The position numbers were made by a program, and so were the translations under genes. DNA of 41,951 nucleotides, from positions 1 to 41,951 of the IMG/VR virus record IMGVR_UViG_3300009481_000027; one strand, 5' to 3'. Below, piece after piece: positions 8,172 through 16,754 of this stretch. Position 1 is the stretch's first letter. Each line of letters starts with the position of its first letter. This DNA is from a virus. A model generated the notes under the pieces. That model had not been told where the DNA came from and did no database searches. It was given only the letters and a program-made list of their open reading frames with translations.

Positions 8172-8932
8172 TGCCGGGGCGCAGGATCAACCTCGCTCAG
8201 GTGCTGGGCGTCAGCAAGAACGGTGGGTGGGACAGGTCAGATGCGGCGGCCCTCGTTGTGCAAAACGAATGGAAGCGACTGGCGCAGAAGCATCTGCACG
8301 CCAGCAGCGACACGATTTCGTCATACATCAGGAGCATCAGCATCCGGAAGCAGGGCGGGCGCGTGTTCGTGGAGCTTGCGGACCCGCCGCCCGACAGGAA
8401 TGGTCGCCGGGGAGCGCTCCCGAATATGATGGAGCAAGGCCTTGGCCCCGGTGGAGTCGGGACAGAGGGCGCCTTCGATATCCGAATCAATGTGCTGAAA
8501 GCGAAGCAGTCCGCCGCGATCCCCTTCGACCACACTATGGAGAGCATCAAGTCGCTCGCCATGGGCGGGGCCGCCATGAACATGAGTCGGGCCGAGAACG
8601 TGCTGAGCGAGGTCAAGGGCCTGCTGGCTCGCCACACTGAGCGCATGGAGGGCAGCAGTCGTGCCGCCACAACTGACAAGGGTGAGAGGTTGGGCGCAGG
8701 GCACGTACCGAAGCGCCCCGGCCATGTGACGGACCTTCTGCATGGCCTTGTCGTCCACCGAAAGACTCACACCGATGACAACCCGGATGCGGGCGGGCCC
8801 GTGTTCAGCACGTTCCGGACTATCAGTTGGAAGTCGAAGCCGTGGATCCACCCCGGCATCACAGCGCGTCGGATTGCCGGTCGCGTGATGAACGCGATGC
8901 CGCGAATTATGAAGGACGTCTACGGTGATTGA
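8171..8932 (+). CDS. Tail completion / neck protein (HK97 gp10-like)
   Basis: A 253-residue basic protein. The N-terminus (ALVVQNEWKRLAQKHLHASS) and the C-terminal ISWKSKPWIHPGITAR match the pattern of HK97-gp10-like and related neck proteins, where a helix leads into a beta strand and an HPG turn. These proteins join the head to the tail. ATG overlaps the upstream stop (TAATG), and the next gene overlaps its end by 8 bases, so the connector genes are probably translationally coupled. Confidence 0.6.
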   Translation: MPGRRINLAQVLGVSKNGGWDRSDAAALVVQNEWKRLAQKHLHASSDTISSYIRSISIRKQGGRVFVELADPPPDRNGRRGALPNMMEQGLGPGGVGTEGAFDIRINVLKAKQSAAIPFDHTMESIKSLAMGGAAMNMSRAENVLSEVKGLLARHTERMEGSSRAATTDKGERLGAGHVPKRPGHVTDLLHGLVVHRKTHTDDNPDAGGPVFSTFRTISWKSKPWIHPGITARRIAGRVMNAMPRIMKDVYGD

Positions 8933-9563
8933 TCTTCACTACGCGATGACTATCAGGGCGGCGTGGGCCGCGCTCGCCGGGGATCTGCCCGCGTGGCGAG
9001 AGATGTTGCCGCCTGACTCGCGGATCAGTCAAGAGGTCAAGGACCAGTGGCACGACCTGCTGTTTCCGGGCGGGCGCTCAATTGTTGAGTTCGGTCAGTC
9101 ATACGACGGCAAGAAGCCGAAGGTGCTTCAGGTCACAGTCGGTGTGATGGACAATGCGTCAGAGCACCAGCCCCTTGGGTACGCCGTGGGCCGGGATGAC
9201 GACGGCACGCCTCTCGTTGGCCTACTTGCTGACGAGCACCTTCTGGTCAACTGCTACGGCCCCAACAAGGAGCTTGTGCGGGCCATCTGGTGGGTAGTCA
9301 GGTCGATTACGATCCAGTACGGTGCGTTTATGCTCCGGGCGGGCTATGAGAACTTCAGCTATGTCGGAGGCGGCGACCTGATGGGCGAGCAGGGCATGGC
9401 GTTTGAGGCGAACGGGGTCTTTGTCCGGACAACGAGATGGACCTATACCGAAACGGTAACAGTCCGCGTGCCTTCTGAGGACATTCCAAGTATAACCAGT
9501 GTGATCGTTGCGCATGTCGATGCTACAGTTGACGGCGACAGCGGCGGCGCGACGCCACTCTGA
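8925..9563 (+). CDS. Tail terminator / tail completion protein
   Basis: A 212-residue protein between the neck gene and the sheath gene, the usual place of the tail terminator that caps the tube. It has an alpha/beta pattern: a helical start, LLVNCYGPNKELVRAIWWVV (a strand leading into a helix), and a final strand EDIPSITSVIVAHVDAT. No sequence motif is decisive; the call rests on size, fold impression and place. GTG start at 8925 overlaps the previous gene by 8 bases. Confidence 0.5.
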   Translation: MIDLHYAMTIRAAWAALAGDLPAWREMLPPDSRISQEVKDQWHDLLFPGGRSIVEFGQSYDGKKPKVLQVTVGVMDNASEHQPLGYAVGRDDDGTPLVGLLADEHLLVNCYGPNKELVRAIWWVVRSITIQYGAFMLRAGYENFSYVGGGDLMGEQGMAFEANGVFVRTTRWTYTETVTVRVPSEDIPSITSVIVAHVDATVDGDSGGATPL

Positions 9564-9586
9564 GACAGAGGGGGAGTAGAGACAAA

Positions 9587-11599
9587 ATGTCACCAAGTGC
9601 AATCAACTTCAACGGCGCCACGACCCGACGCCCCGGCATCTACGCGACCGTGGATGCGACAGCCCTCGCCCAGAAGGCCTTGGAGACCAACCGAGTCGCG
9701 GTGTTGGGGGACTTCCCGTTTTTGGAGGCGGCAACGCCCCGAACGGTCGGCTCGGCCCGCGCCCTTCGCAACCTTCTGCCCGTAGACACGCGACTGGCGA
9801 ATCTCGCCAAACTGCTCTACAGCCCCGCCAGCGATGATCGTGTGCTCGGCGGACCCTCGGCAGTGGTTCTGGTCAACCGACAGTCGGTGGGTCAAGCTTC
9901 CTTGACCCTTACCGATGGAGCCAAGGCGACTCTGAAGCTTCTGGCCAAGGTGTGGGGCGCGGCAGGGAACCGCACCAGCGCCAAGGTCGAGGCTGGAGCG
10001 ACCGGCAAGAAGGTCACCATTCAGCGTGACGGGCTGGTGGAGGTCTACGACGATCTCACCAGCGGCAACGTGCTACGACTGAAGTACACCGGCTCCGAGC
10101 TTGCTGCCGTTGGCGAGGACATGACCGCCGAGTACGCCATTGCGGCAGGCAGCGGCATCGAGTTGAAGTTCACGCAGATCTTTACCGTGGCCGCTGGCCA
10201 GAGCGTGGACTACCCGATCAGTGGCGATGGTGACATTTCGCTCGCTCCGGACGCGGCCCCCGGCGCGGGTGAGACCACCACCATCGTCATCACCGGCATC
10301 AGTCTGGCTGGCGTACCGGGCACCAGCACCATCATCTGGGCCGAAGCGGACGGTGCGGCCAAGACGGTGGCCGCTGACGGCGAGTCGGGAAGCATCACGA
10401 GCTTCGCCAGCATCTCGGACGTGGAGGTGACCAAGTCGGGGGGCTCTGCCACGGCAGATATCACCGCGACCGGCACGGCGGTGCAGTGCAAAGAGGCGCA
10501 ATACCCGACTCTGATCGATGCGGTCACCTTCATCGACGCGCTGCCCTCGTTTGAGGCTGAGATCTTGGAGCCCCGGTTTACGTCGCTGGCGCTGACCAAG
10601 TTCGATGCTCTCGCGGCAACCACCATCGAGGGCGCAGACAAGCACGTCACCGCGAACGTGGAGTTCACGCGGGCCGCGCTGGCCAAGAGCATCCTCGTGG
10701 AGGTGGAGCGCGACGCAGCGGCTGACACAGCCCTTGCCGATGCTGCACAGGAACCTCTGGCGGGTGGCACCGAAGCGGCGGCAGACAGCGCCGCGACTAC
10801 GGCTGCTCTGAACGCTCTGCGTATCGAGGACGTGCAGATCGGCGTGGCCCCCGGCGTTACGGACCTCGCGAGCCACAAGCTGATCCGGACTCACTGCCAG
10901 TACATGGCCGGTAAGGGCGGCGGCGAGCGCAACTGGTGGGTCGGCATGCCCGGAGACACCAGCAAGGCAACGGCGTTGACGAACGTCAAGGCGCTCAACA
11001 CCCGGCACCTCAGCGCCGCGTTTGAGAGCATCGAGATCGAGAGCCCGGTAACGGGTGGCCTTATCACGCTCGACCCGTCGTGGCAGGCCGTGCAGATGGC
11101 CGGGATTCAGGCCGGCACGCCGGTCGGCACCCCCGGCACGTGGAAGCGGCCCGACGTGGTCGATGTGGTTGCAGCTTCGACCATCGACCTTGAGGACGAT
11201 ATCGAGGAATTGCTAGCGAACGGGCTGTGCTTCTACACGAAGGACCGGCTCGGGTGGAAGCTGGAGCGCACGGTTACGACCTACGTGACCGACGACAACC
11301 CGGCGTTCAGCGAAATGAGCGCCAACGAGTCGATCAACACCAGCATCCGCGACCTGCGGAACAACCTGCTAAGCCTGATTGGCGACCCGGCTACGGCCAC
11401 CACGGCTGGTAACATTCTCAGTCGCGCCAAGAGCGTGCTGCGAGATCAGGTCGCCGCCAAGATCATCAAGGCGTTCGATCCCGACTCGGTCACCGTGGAT
11501 GACCTTGGTGATACGTTCAGACTGAACTTCGCCATCGCGCCCATCGAGCCGGTCAACTTCATCGAGATTGCTGCTTCGGTCATCCGGATCGCAGCGTAG
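9587..11599 (+). CDS. Contractile tail sheath protein
   Basis: A 670-residue sheath subunit. It polymerises around the tail tube and contracts during injection. The N-terminus TTRRPGIYATVDATA is the typical opening of sheath proteins, which start with an RPGxY strand used in subunit donation. The middle (about 110-300) is an extended beta-rich surface region with Ig-like strands. The C-terminal third carries the conserved core (DRLGWKLERTVTTYVTDD, SINTSIRDLRNNLLSLIG, and the final strand AIAPIEPVNFIEIAASVI). A GGGGGAG site precedes the ATG. The tube gene follows after 14 bases, as in most myoviruses. Confidence 0.92.
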   Translation: MSPSAINFNGATTRRPGIYATVDATALAQKALETNRVAVLGDFPFLEAATPRTVGSARALRNLLPVDTRLANLAKLLYSPASDDRVLGGPSAVVLVNRQSVGQASLTLTDGAKATLKLLAKVWGAAGNRTSAKVEAGATGKKVTIQRDGLVEVYDDLTSGNVLRLKYTGSELAAVGEDMTAEYAIAAGSGIELKFTQIFTVAAGQSVDYPISGDGDISLAPDAAPGAGETTTIVITGISLAGVPGTSTIIWAEADGAAKTVAADGESGSITSFASISDVEVTKSGGSATADITATGTAVQCKEAQYPTLIDAVTFIDALPSFEAEILEPRFTSLALTKFDALAATTIEGADKHVTANVEFTRAALAKSILVEVERDAAADTALADAAQEPLAGGTEAAADSAATTAALNALRIEDVQIGVAPGVTDLASHKLIRTHCQYMAGKGGGERNWWVGMPGDTSKATALTNVKALNTRHLSAAFESIEIESPVTGGLITLDPSWQAVQMAGIQAGTPVGTPGTWKRPDVVDVVAASTIDLEDDIEELLANGLCFYTKDRLGWKLERTVTTYVTDDNPAFSEMSANESINTSIRDLRNNLLSLIGDPATATTAGNILSRAKSVLRDQVAAKIIKAFDPDSVTVDDLGDTFRLNFAIAPIEPVNFIEIAASVIRIAA

Positions 11600-11613
11600 G
11601 GAGGTAAGTACGA

Positions 11614-12036
11614 ATGGGCGACCGAGCAGTAACTAGCGCACGGGCCAAGGTTCACGTCAACGGCAAGGAAGCCGGATGGGCCACTGGCGTCGGTGTGGAC
11701 GAGAGCATCAACCAGATCCCGATTGAGGTTCTGGGCGAGATCGACGCGGTGGGCATTGAGGCGACTGGCCGCACGGTCTCGGTCACATGCGACTTCGTCC
11801 GGATCAAGGGCAAGAGCCTGATGGAGCAGGGGATCTGGCCGCGAGGCGGGACCAAGGAGGTCGTGGAGGCCCCGCCGCTCACCATCGAGCTTTACGATGT
11901 CATCACTGACGAGCCCATCGCGAAGGTGGAGGGCTGCAAGGGCCAGAACATCTCGTGGCGGGTTGACCGTGGCGGGATCAAGACGGTCAACGCGCGCTTC
12001 ATCGGCATCCGTCAGTACGACGAGTCGGACGCCTAA
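11614..12036 (+). CDS. Tail tube protein
   Basis: A 140-residue beta-rich protein directly after the sheath. The size, the start ARAKVHVNGKEAGWATGV and the strands EVLGEIDAVGIEATGRTV and LTIELYDVIT fit the tube subunits of contractile tails, which form stacked hexamers inside the sheath. GGGAGG lies eight to thirteen bases upstream of the ATG. It is followed after only 3 bases by the tail assembly chaperone. Confidence 0.85.
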   Translation: MGDRAVTSARAKVHVNGKEAGWATGVGVDESINQIPIEVLGEIDAVGIEATGRTVSVTCDFVRIKGKSLMEQGIWPRGGTKEVVEAPPLTIELYDVITDEPIAKVEGCKGQNISWRVDRGGIKTVNARFIGIRQYDESDA

Positions 12037-12039
12037 CCG

Positions 12040-12525
12040 ATGACTGAGCCACGCCAAACCATCGACATTCTGGCGATGAAGAAGGAACTCTCGGAGCCTG
12101 CGCCCGACGCGGATTCGGTCCTTATCGAGCGGGATCACCCGGTGGAGGTTCGGTATACGGACCCGGCCACGGGTAAGCTCAGGTCGTGCACTTGCATCAG
12201 CCATGTTCCTGACAAGGACGGCAGGACCCTGATTGCCCGCATGGAAGCCACCATGGCGGGAGTCGCTTGGGCAACCCTGCCGCCCGTGCAGCAAGGCCGG
12301 TTCCATGCCCTGTCAACAGTTGCCGTGCAACTCAACGACCCACCGACGTGGCTGATCGAGGCGTGCGGCGAAGACGACGACCTACTCGTGAGCCTGCTGG
12401 GCGTGCTGGAGAGTCACGCCGACCGTTACTTTCGCGGAGACCGCGAAAAGGGTGACCTACGCGCGAAGGGCCGGGTTCTGGCCGTTCGTCTCGTGGGCAC
12501 TGGCACCGCTGGAGCTACCGGCTGA
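12040..12525 (+). CDS. Tail assembly chaperone, upstream part
   Basis: A 161-residue protein between the tube and the tape measure, the fixed place of the tail assembly chaperone (equivalent of lambda gpG). It starts MTEPRQTIDILAMKKELS and continues with a beta-rich segment and a helical part. The last 30 residues (GDLRAKGRVLAVRLVGTGTA) are low complexity, as expected for a frame normally left by a share of ribosomes. A second open frame in the +1 register begins at 12392 and continues to 12721. Chaperones of this type bind the tape measure during tail assembly and are absent from the virion. Confidence 0.7.
   Translation: MTEPRQTIDILAMKKELSEPAPDADSVLIERDHPVEVRYTDPATGKLRSCTCISHVPDKDGRTLIARMEATMAGVAWATLPPVQQGRFHALSTVAVQLNDPPTWLIEACGEDDDLLVSLLGVLESHADRYFRGDREKGDLRAKGRVLAVRLVGTGTAGATG
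12430..12433 (+). other. Candidate +1 frameshift site TTTC
   Basis: In the first chaperone frame TTT (12430-12432) is followed by C. Slipping one base gives TTC, a better match for a GAA-anticodon tRNA-Phe. Reading then continues GCG GAG ACC in the frame of the second chaperone ORF. The second frame is open only from 12392, so the shift must lie between there and 12525. No -1 slippery heptamer would reach the correct frame. Confidence 0.35.
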
Positions 12526-12721
12526 GGCCCTGCTAGCACCAGACGCTGCCACCTTGGAGAGCATCTTGCTGAGGATGCCCGACAAGGCATGGCAGAAGGT
12601 ACTGCTGCAGCAACTCGATAGCGGCGAGTACACGACCGGCGACCCGGTCATCGACCGGCTTGAGCGAGAGCTTTTGTCGGAAGTAGATTTTGACTGGCGC
12701 GAGGGCCCTCCGAGTGACTGA
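12452..12721 (+). CDS. Tail assembly chaperone, downstream (frameshift) part
   Basis: An 89-residue frame overlapping the end of the upstream chaperone ORF in the +1 register. It begins with GTG, but no usable ribosome site precedes this start, and the frame is open 20 codons further upstream, so it is more likely made as a fusion with the first frame (equivalent of lambda gpGT). The protein is helical (ATLESILLRMPDKAWQKVLL, then DPVIDRLERELLSEVDF), as expected for the T extension that contacts the tape measure. It overlaps the tape measure start. Confidence 0.6.
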   Translation: MTYARRAGFWPFVSWALAPLELPAEALLAPDAATLESILLRMPDKAWQKVLLQQLDSGEYTTGDPVIDRLERELLSEVDFDWREGPPSD

Positions 12722-14246
12722 ACAACGACACCGCACAGTTATTGAAATTGGCGCTGACGCCAAGGCGGCGCACCGTGAGGTCGAGCGTCTTCAGAAGGCC
12801 GTGGACCGTCTTCACGAATCTGCTGGGCGGCTATCGTTCGGGGTCGGCGTCAGCACTGACGGCACCGTAGGCGTAGGAGCCGTGGGTCCCGCTGGACCGG
12901 GCGGCGGCGGTGGCGGCTCTGGTGGCGGCGGTGGTGGCGGCTCTGGTGGTGGCGGCGGGGGAGGCGGCCCCGGTGGAGGCGGCGGGGGAGGCGGCCCCGG
13001 CCCCGGAGGCGGTGGCAGGCGCAACCTTGCCGGTGCGATGGCCTCTATGGCCTTGACAAAGGCCGGGAGCGTTGCCAGCCAGTACATGGGGCAGGACGTG
13101 AACGTGGACCCCGGCACGAGGTATCGTCAGGCCGGTACCGTAGGCAAGGGCATCGGGGAGATGGTCGGCATGGGGCTGATGATGGCCCCGCACCCGCTGG
13201 CCAAGGCGGCTGGCGGCTTGGTCATGGCTGGCGCTTCCATCTTCGGGGCCAGCCAAGAGCAGAAGGCGACTGCTGCAACGGCGGTCTACAACGATGCCGC
13301 TCGCTACGCTGGCGTGGACCGGATGCGGCTCTTGTCGGGAACGACCGGTGACAAGTTCGGCATGCGTAATGCGGTGAACATCGCTCAGAAGTACGGCATG
13401 AAGCCGGAAGAGTTGGCGAGTCAGTATACCGAGTTTGGCCGCATGGCCGGGTTCAGTGGCGCGAACGTCAGCGAGGACATGATCGGCAAGATGGCCACCT
13501 CCGGGATCAGCATGGGGTCGATGGCGAGCTACCATGGCCTGCGTGCCGCTGGAGCGGGCGGTCGGGGTGGGAGCTTCAGCAGGGCGGCTGGCATCGCTGC
13601 CGGTGACGGGCTCCGGGGGGCCAAGATCGATGAATTCCTGAGCATGATCGCTTCCAACACGAGTCAGATGGCCAACGATGGTCTGCAGATCGATCTGGGC
13701 AAGTCAGAGCGGTTCATGGCGGCCCTCAGTAGCGAGGGCAAGTTCGGGGTGGATCTGGCGCGGACGAGCACAAAGCTCATGTCGCCGATTCAGGGGGCGA
13801 GGCAGCAGTTGCTTGCGCCCTTCCAGAGCCTCGGTCAGAGCGCTGTGCTCATGGAAGCCCTCTCACAGGGCGGTGGGGATATTGGCGGCTCCGTGAAGGC
13901 TCTGGAGGGCATGAGTCGCAAGGGGCCCATGAGCACCGTGAAGGCCATGCGTAAGCACTTCCCTGGCATGAGCGAAGGGTTCATGGCGATGGGATTGAAC
14001 AGCGAGATAAGCGGGATCCTTGCTGACGGGGACTTCGACGTAACCAACCGCAGGGTCAGACGCGGGCTCGGCGGCATGCCGGGGATCAATCCGGCTGAGC
14101 TCTCTCCAGTCAGCAAGAAGTCATTCGAGGGGGATGCCGACGCCTTTCGGCACATTCTGAACAACATCGGCAAGATGCCACGGATCATGAACGAAGTAGT
14201 CAAGGAGCTTCGCGGGCTCCGGACGGACCTGTACAACAAGCTATGA
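12714..14246 (+). CDS. Tape measure protein, short, with poly-Gly segment
   Basis: A 510-residue protein. The N-terminus (VIEIGADAKAAHREVERLQK) is the beta strand plus heptad helix typical of tape measures. Residues 61-101 are almost only glycine with a few Ser/Pro. Then follows a helical, Ala/Gly/Met-rich, partly hydrophobic body (MVGMGLMMAPHPLAKAAGGL) and a C-terminal helix MNEVVKELRGLRTDLYNKL. Its position after the chaperones and before the hub supports the role: setting tail length and passing into the host membrane. With about 1.5 angstrom per helical residue the tail would be about 75 nm, an estimate. GTG 12714 was chosen because GAGG lies nine bases upstream; a TTG at 12690 is possible. 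Confidence 0.75.
   Translation: MTEQRHRTVIEIGADAKAAHREVERLQKAVDRLHESAGRLSFGVGVSTDGTVGVGAVGPAGPGGGGGGSGGGGGGGSGGGGGGGGPGGGGGGGGPGPGGGGRRNLAGAMASMALTKAGSVASQYMGQDVNVDPGTRYRQAGTVGKGIGEMVGMGLMMAPHPLAKAAGGLVMAGASIFGASQEQKATAATAVYNDAARYAGVDRMRLLSGTTGDKFGMRNAVNIAQKYGMKPEELASQYTEFGRMAGFSGANVSEDMIGKMATSGISMGSMASYHGLRAAGAGGRGGSFSRAAGIAAGDGLRGAKIDEFLSMIASNTSQMANDGLQIDLGKSERFMAALSSEGKFGVDLARTSTKLMSPIQGARQQLLAPFQSLGQSAVLMEALSQGGGDIGGSVKALEGMSRKGPMSTVKAMRKHFPGMSEGFMAMGLNSEISGILADGDFDVTNRRVRRGLGGMPGINPAELSPVSKKSFEGDADAFRHILNNIGKMPRIMNEVVKELRGLRTDLYNKL
12895..13017 (+). repeat. GGN triplet repeat (poly-Gly codons of tape measure)
   Basis: Almost uninterrupted GGC/GGT/GGG/GGA codons encode the 41-residue Gly-rich segment of the tape measure. 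Two blocks of GGAGGCGGGGGAGGC type suggest growth by duplication. Confidence 0.85.
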
Positions 14247-15967
14247 GCGACCTTCTCGGCGTCGTTGTGGAACTCCACAAGGACACAGGCGACAGCCCCG
14301 GCCTGCCTGCCACCGGCCTGAACCCGTGGGTCCGCTCTGTCTCGTGGGTGGGAGCTACCCATGACCCGTGGGACAGTGTGTCGCTCACGCTGCGGTTGCC
14401 GATGGAGCTTCTGATCACGAGCGACGGCGAAGGCACGCGCATCAGGCCGGTGTCGGGCGACTGGATCGTCATTCGTGAGTCAAGGAAGGGTCCGCTTCTC
14501 GCTCTTGGGTACGTGGATACCGCCAACTACGCAGTCTCGGTAGAGCAGTCACCTAACGATGCCGGTGATGCCGCCGATACGGTCAGCCTGTCCGACTACC
14601 AAGTCAGCTGCATCGGTTGGATGGACTTGCTGAATCGAGTGCAGGTGCTGGCCAGCGCGACCATCAAGAACAGAATCGGCACGATCTTCTCGCTTCAGTC
14701 GTGGTCTGAGGTAATCAAGGCTTTGGTCATGGGCGCTACCGAGGACGTGGGCCCGTCGCTGTCACACTTCCTGTATCTGGTCGCTCAGGTGAAAATGCCC
14801 AAGTCGCTGGGTGAGTCCCTGATCAGCAATATGGTGGCCGTGGTGCACGGGATTCAGTCCAGAAACGCCTACGCCTCTGTTCCGGATGGAATGCTGGAAG
14901 GGGCACCCCGCCGCGAGGCCGAGTCGATTCCGGGGCCAACGCTCAACGCGCTTCAGGCGGTTGGCGGCACCGAGGCGACCAGCGTGACCGGGCTGATGGT
15001 CGGTGCCTATGGCGCTGATCCCGGCATGATCGAAATGTTCCCGACTATCGAGGGCGGCGGGGACCTGTCGCTGGGTGACGACCCCGTTGACACGGCAGAC
15101 ATCGGGAAGAAGGTCCTGCTGCTCAGGAGGAATGCTGCCCGGTCGCGTACAACGGAGGCGCTCGATAGCCAACCCGGCGACGAGAGCAGTGCAGCCAATG
15201 TCAGAACGGCCAACGCGTCGCTGCAGCGGAATCTGGTGCTGATGTACCGCATGCGACCTTGGCGTGACGTGCCGCTCGGAACGTACAAGAAGTACGCGAA
15301 GAAGTGGCGCATGAGCACTCTCGGCATGTTCGACGGGGTCACGTGGAATCCCGAGCAGGCCGTGACTGTCAAGCGTAGCAAGGTGTTCTCTCTTGCGCTC
15401 GGGATCGCGGAGAACGACAAGATCAACGCGGTCACCGTGGGCTTGCCGTTCGCGCAGGACTCGGCGGTTCGGTACTACCAGAGCGCTGGGCTGCCTGTGC
15501 AGGACAAGTCAAGCGTGATCAGGCACGGTCTAAGGCTGTACCAGCCCAACTGGCCGTTCCTGCCTGACATTGACAACGGCAGGCTGCCCAAGAACTTCAA
15601 CTATCTCGCGTTCATGCGGACCATCGCACTGCAGGCGTATCAGTGGCACTACGACTCGTCACGGTTCCTGTCCGGCGTTGCAACCGTGCACTTCGACCCG
15701 AGACTGAGGCACGGCGAGATCGTCAGGGTGGAGGTGCCCGAGAAGCTGCTACCCAAGCACTTCAAGTCGGACACGATGGTCGGCTACGCGGAGAAGGTCG
15801 AGCACACAATCACAGTGGTAGGCTCGACGGCGATGAAGCGAACGACCGTCTCGTTTGTTCGCGGACTGTACTCAGAGCAGTTCCGGTCAGCGCCAGAGGT
15901 GGACATTCCGAGGCGCGGAGGTCGAGAGGCACCGAGCGCTCAGGGCAGAAGAAGGAGGGAGCCATGA
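14243..15967 (+). CDS. Baseplate hub protein
   Basis: A 574-residue protein starting in ATGA overlap with the tape measure gene. The first 130 residues look like a hub barrel: VRSVSWVGATHDPWDSVSL, then GDWIVIRESRKGPLLALGYV, a pattern shared with gp27/gpD-type hubs. The C-terminal part (HFDPRLRHGEIVRVEVPEKL and EHTITVVGSTAMKRTTVSF) also fits a hub's second tube-like domain. Between them lie a helical stretch and a low-complexity linker. The hub caps the tube and holds the central spike. The Arg-rich end (GGREAPSAQGRRRREP) is probably flexible. Confidence 0.7.
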   Translation: MSDLLGVVVELHKDTGDSPGLPATGLNPWVRSVSWVGATHDPWDSVSLTLRLPMELLITSDGEGTRIRPVSGDWIVIRESRKGPLLALGYVDTANYAVSVEQSPNDAGDAADTVSLSDYQVSCIGWMDLLNRVQVLASATIKNRIGTIFSLQSWSEVIKALVMGATEDVGPSLSHFLYLVAQVKMPKSLGESLISNMVAVVHGIQSRNAYASVPDGMLEGAPRREAESIPGPTLNALQAVGGTEATSVTGLMVGAYGADPGMIEMFPTIEGGGDLSLGDDPVDTADIGKKVLLLRRNAARSRTTEALDSQPGDESSAANVRTANASLQRNLVLMYRMRPWRDVPLGTYKKYAKKWRMSTLGMFDGVTWNPEQAVTVKRSKVFSLALGIAENDKINAVTVGLPFAQDSAVRYYQSAGLPVQDKSSVIRHGLRLYQPNWPFLPDIDNGRLPKNFNYLAFMRTIALQAYQWHYDSSRFLSGVATVHFDPRLRHGEIVRVEVPEKLLPKHFKSDTMVGYAEKVEHTITVVGSTAMKRTTVSFVRGLYSEQFRSAPEVDIPRRGGREAPSAQGRRRREP

Positions 15968-16752
15968 GCGGTGGCGGCAGTCAGCAGGGGGGAGTGAGCG
16001 GTCGGACGAACGCGCAGGGCATGTGGCGTCGGATCTCCAGCAACTGCTCGCTCGTGCTCGTGACCAAGAGCTACCTCCAGAGGGGGCGGCAGGTCATCAA
16101 CTGCTGGGATCCGAACACCGGCCACACGTGGGTTGCGGTGCCTGTCCTCTCACAGGGCGGCGGTAAGGGCGTTCAGTCAAGGGTCGTAATCGCAGGGGCT
16201 GGCAAGAAGGAAGCGGAGCTACTAGCGAACCCTGAGCGCACGAACAGGCCGCAGGCGATCCTTATTCGTCACGGCGTCGCAAGGTCGCCCTACTGCGTGG
16301 GGTTCATTCCGCACTCCAAGTCATCCTTGAACAAAGGCAGCGCTGGCGGCGACGAAGAGTCGGATCGCAAGGATGGCCTGCACGAGGACGATACCGGTTG
16401 GGAGCTTGGCGGTGGCGTGGTGGCGCTCGACAAGAACGGGTCGTTCACGGTCAACGTCAACAAGTCGAAGCACAAGATCATGCGCCTGCAGGGCGGGGTG
16501 TTCCGGGTCAGTCTTAGCGGCTCTGCCCCGGATCGACTCATGCTGGCGAGCACCAGCCTGACCTACCTCGCAGCGCTTGAGCAGTATGTCTCGGCTCTTC
16601 AGTCCCGTGTGGCGGCTATTGAGACATGGGCACTGGCCGTACAGCACCCCCCGTATGTCGATACCGAGATACCGCAGCCAGAGCTACCGGACTCTGCCAC
16701 AAGTAAGCTAAAGTCCAAGCGGATCCATATCTCTTCTGAGTCGGAGGACTAG
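15964..16752 (+). CDS. Baseplate spike-like or hub-associated protein
   Basis: A 262-residue protein overlapping the hub stop by 4 bases. It begins with a Gly/Ser-rich arm, then a beta-rich region (QVINCWDPNTGHTWVAVPVL) compatible with an OB-type domain, and a later repeat-like stretch (KNGSFTVNVNKSKHKIMRLQ) of the kind seen in spike shafts. A C-terminal helix (YLAALEQYVSALQSRVAAIE) may trimerise. A central spike is expected at this position, but no catalytic or metal-binding tip motif was found, so the call is tentative. Confidence 0.45.
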   Translation: MSGGGSQQGGVSGRTNAQGMWRRISSNCSLVLVTKSYLQRGRQVINCWDPNTGHTWVAVPVLSQGGGKGVQSRVVIAGAGKKEAELLANPERTNRPQAILIRHGVARSPYCVGFIPHSKSSLNKGSAGGDEESDRKDGLHEDDTGWELGGGVVALDKNGSFTVNVNKSKHKIMRLQGGVFRVSLSGSAPDRLMLASTSLTYLAALEQYVSALQSRVAAIETWALAVQHPPYVDTEIPQPELPDSATSKLKSKRIHISSESED

Positions 16753-16754
16753 AA

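Noticed and set aside
12440-12470. -1 slippery site GCGAAAAGGG in the tail chaperone overlap
   Set aside because: A -1 slip leads to the third frame, not to the one encoding the downstream chaperone part.
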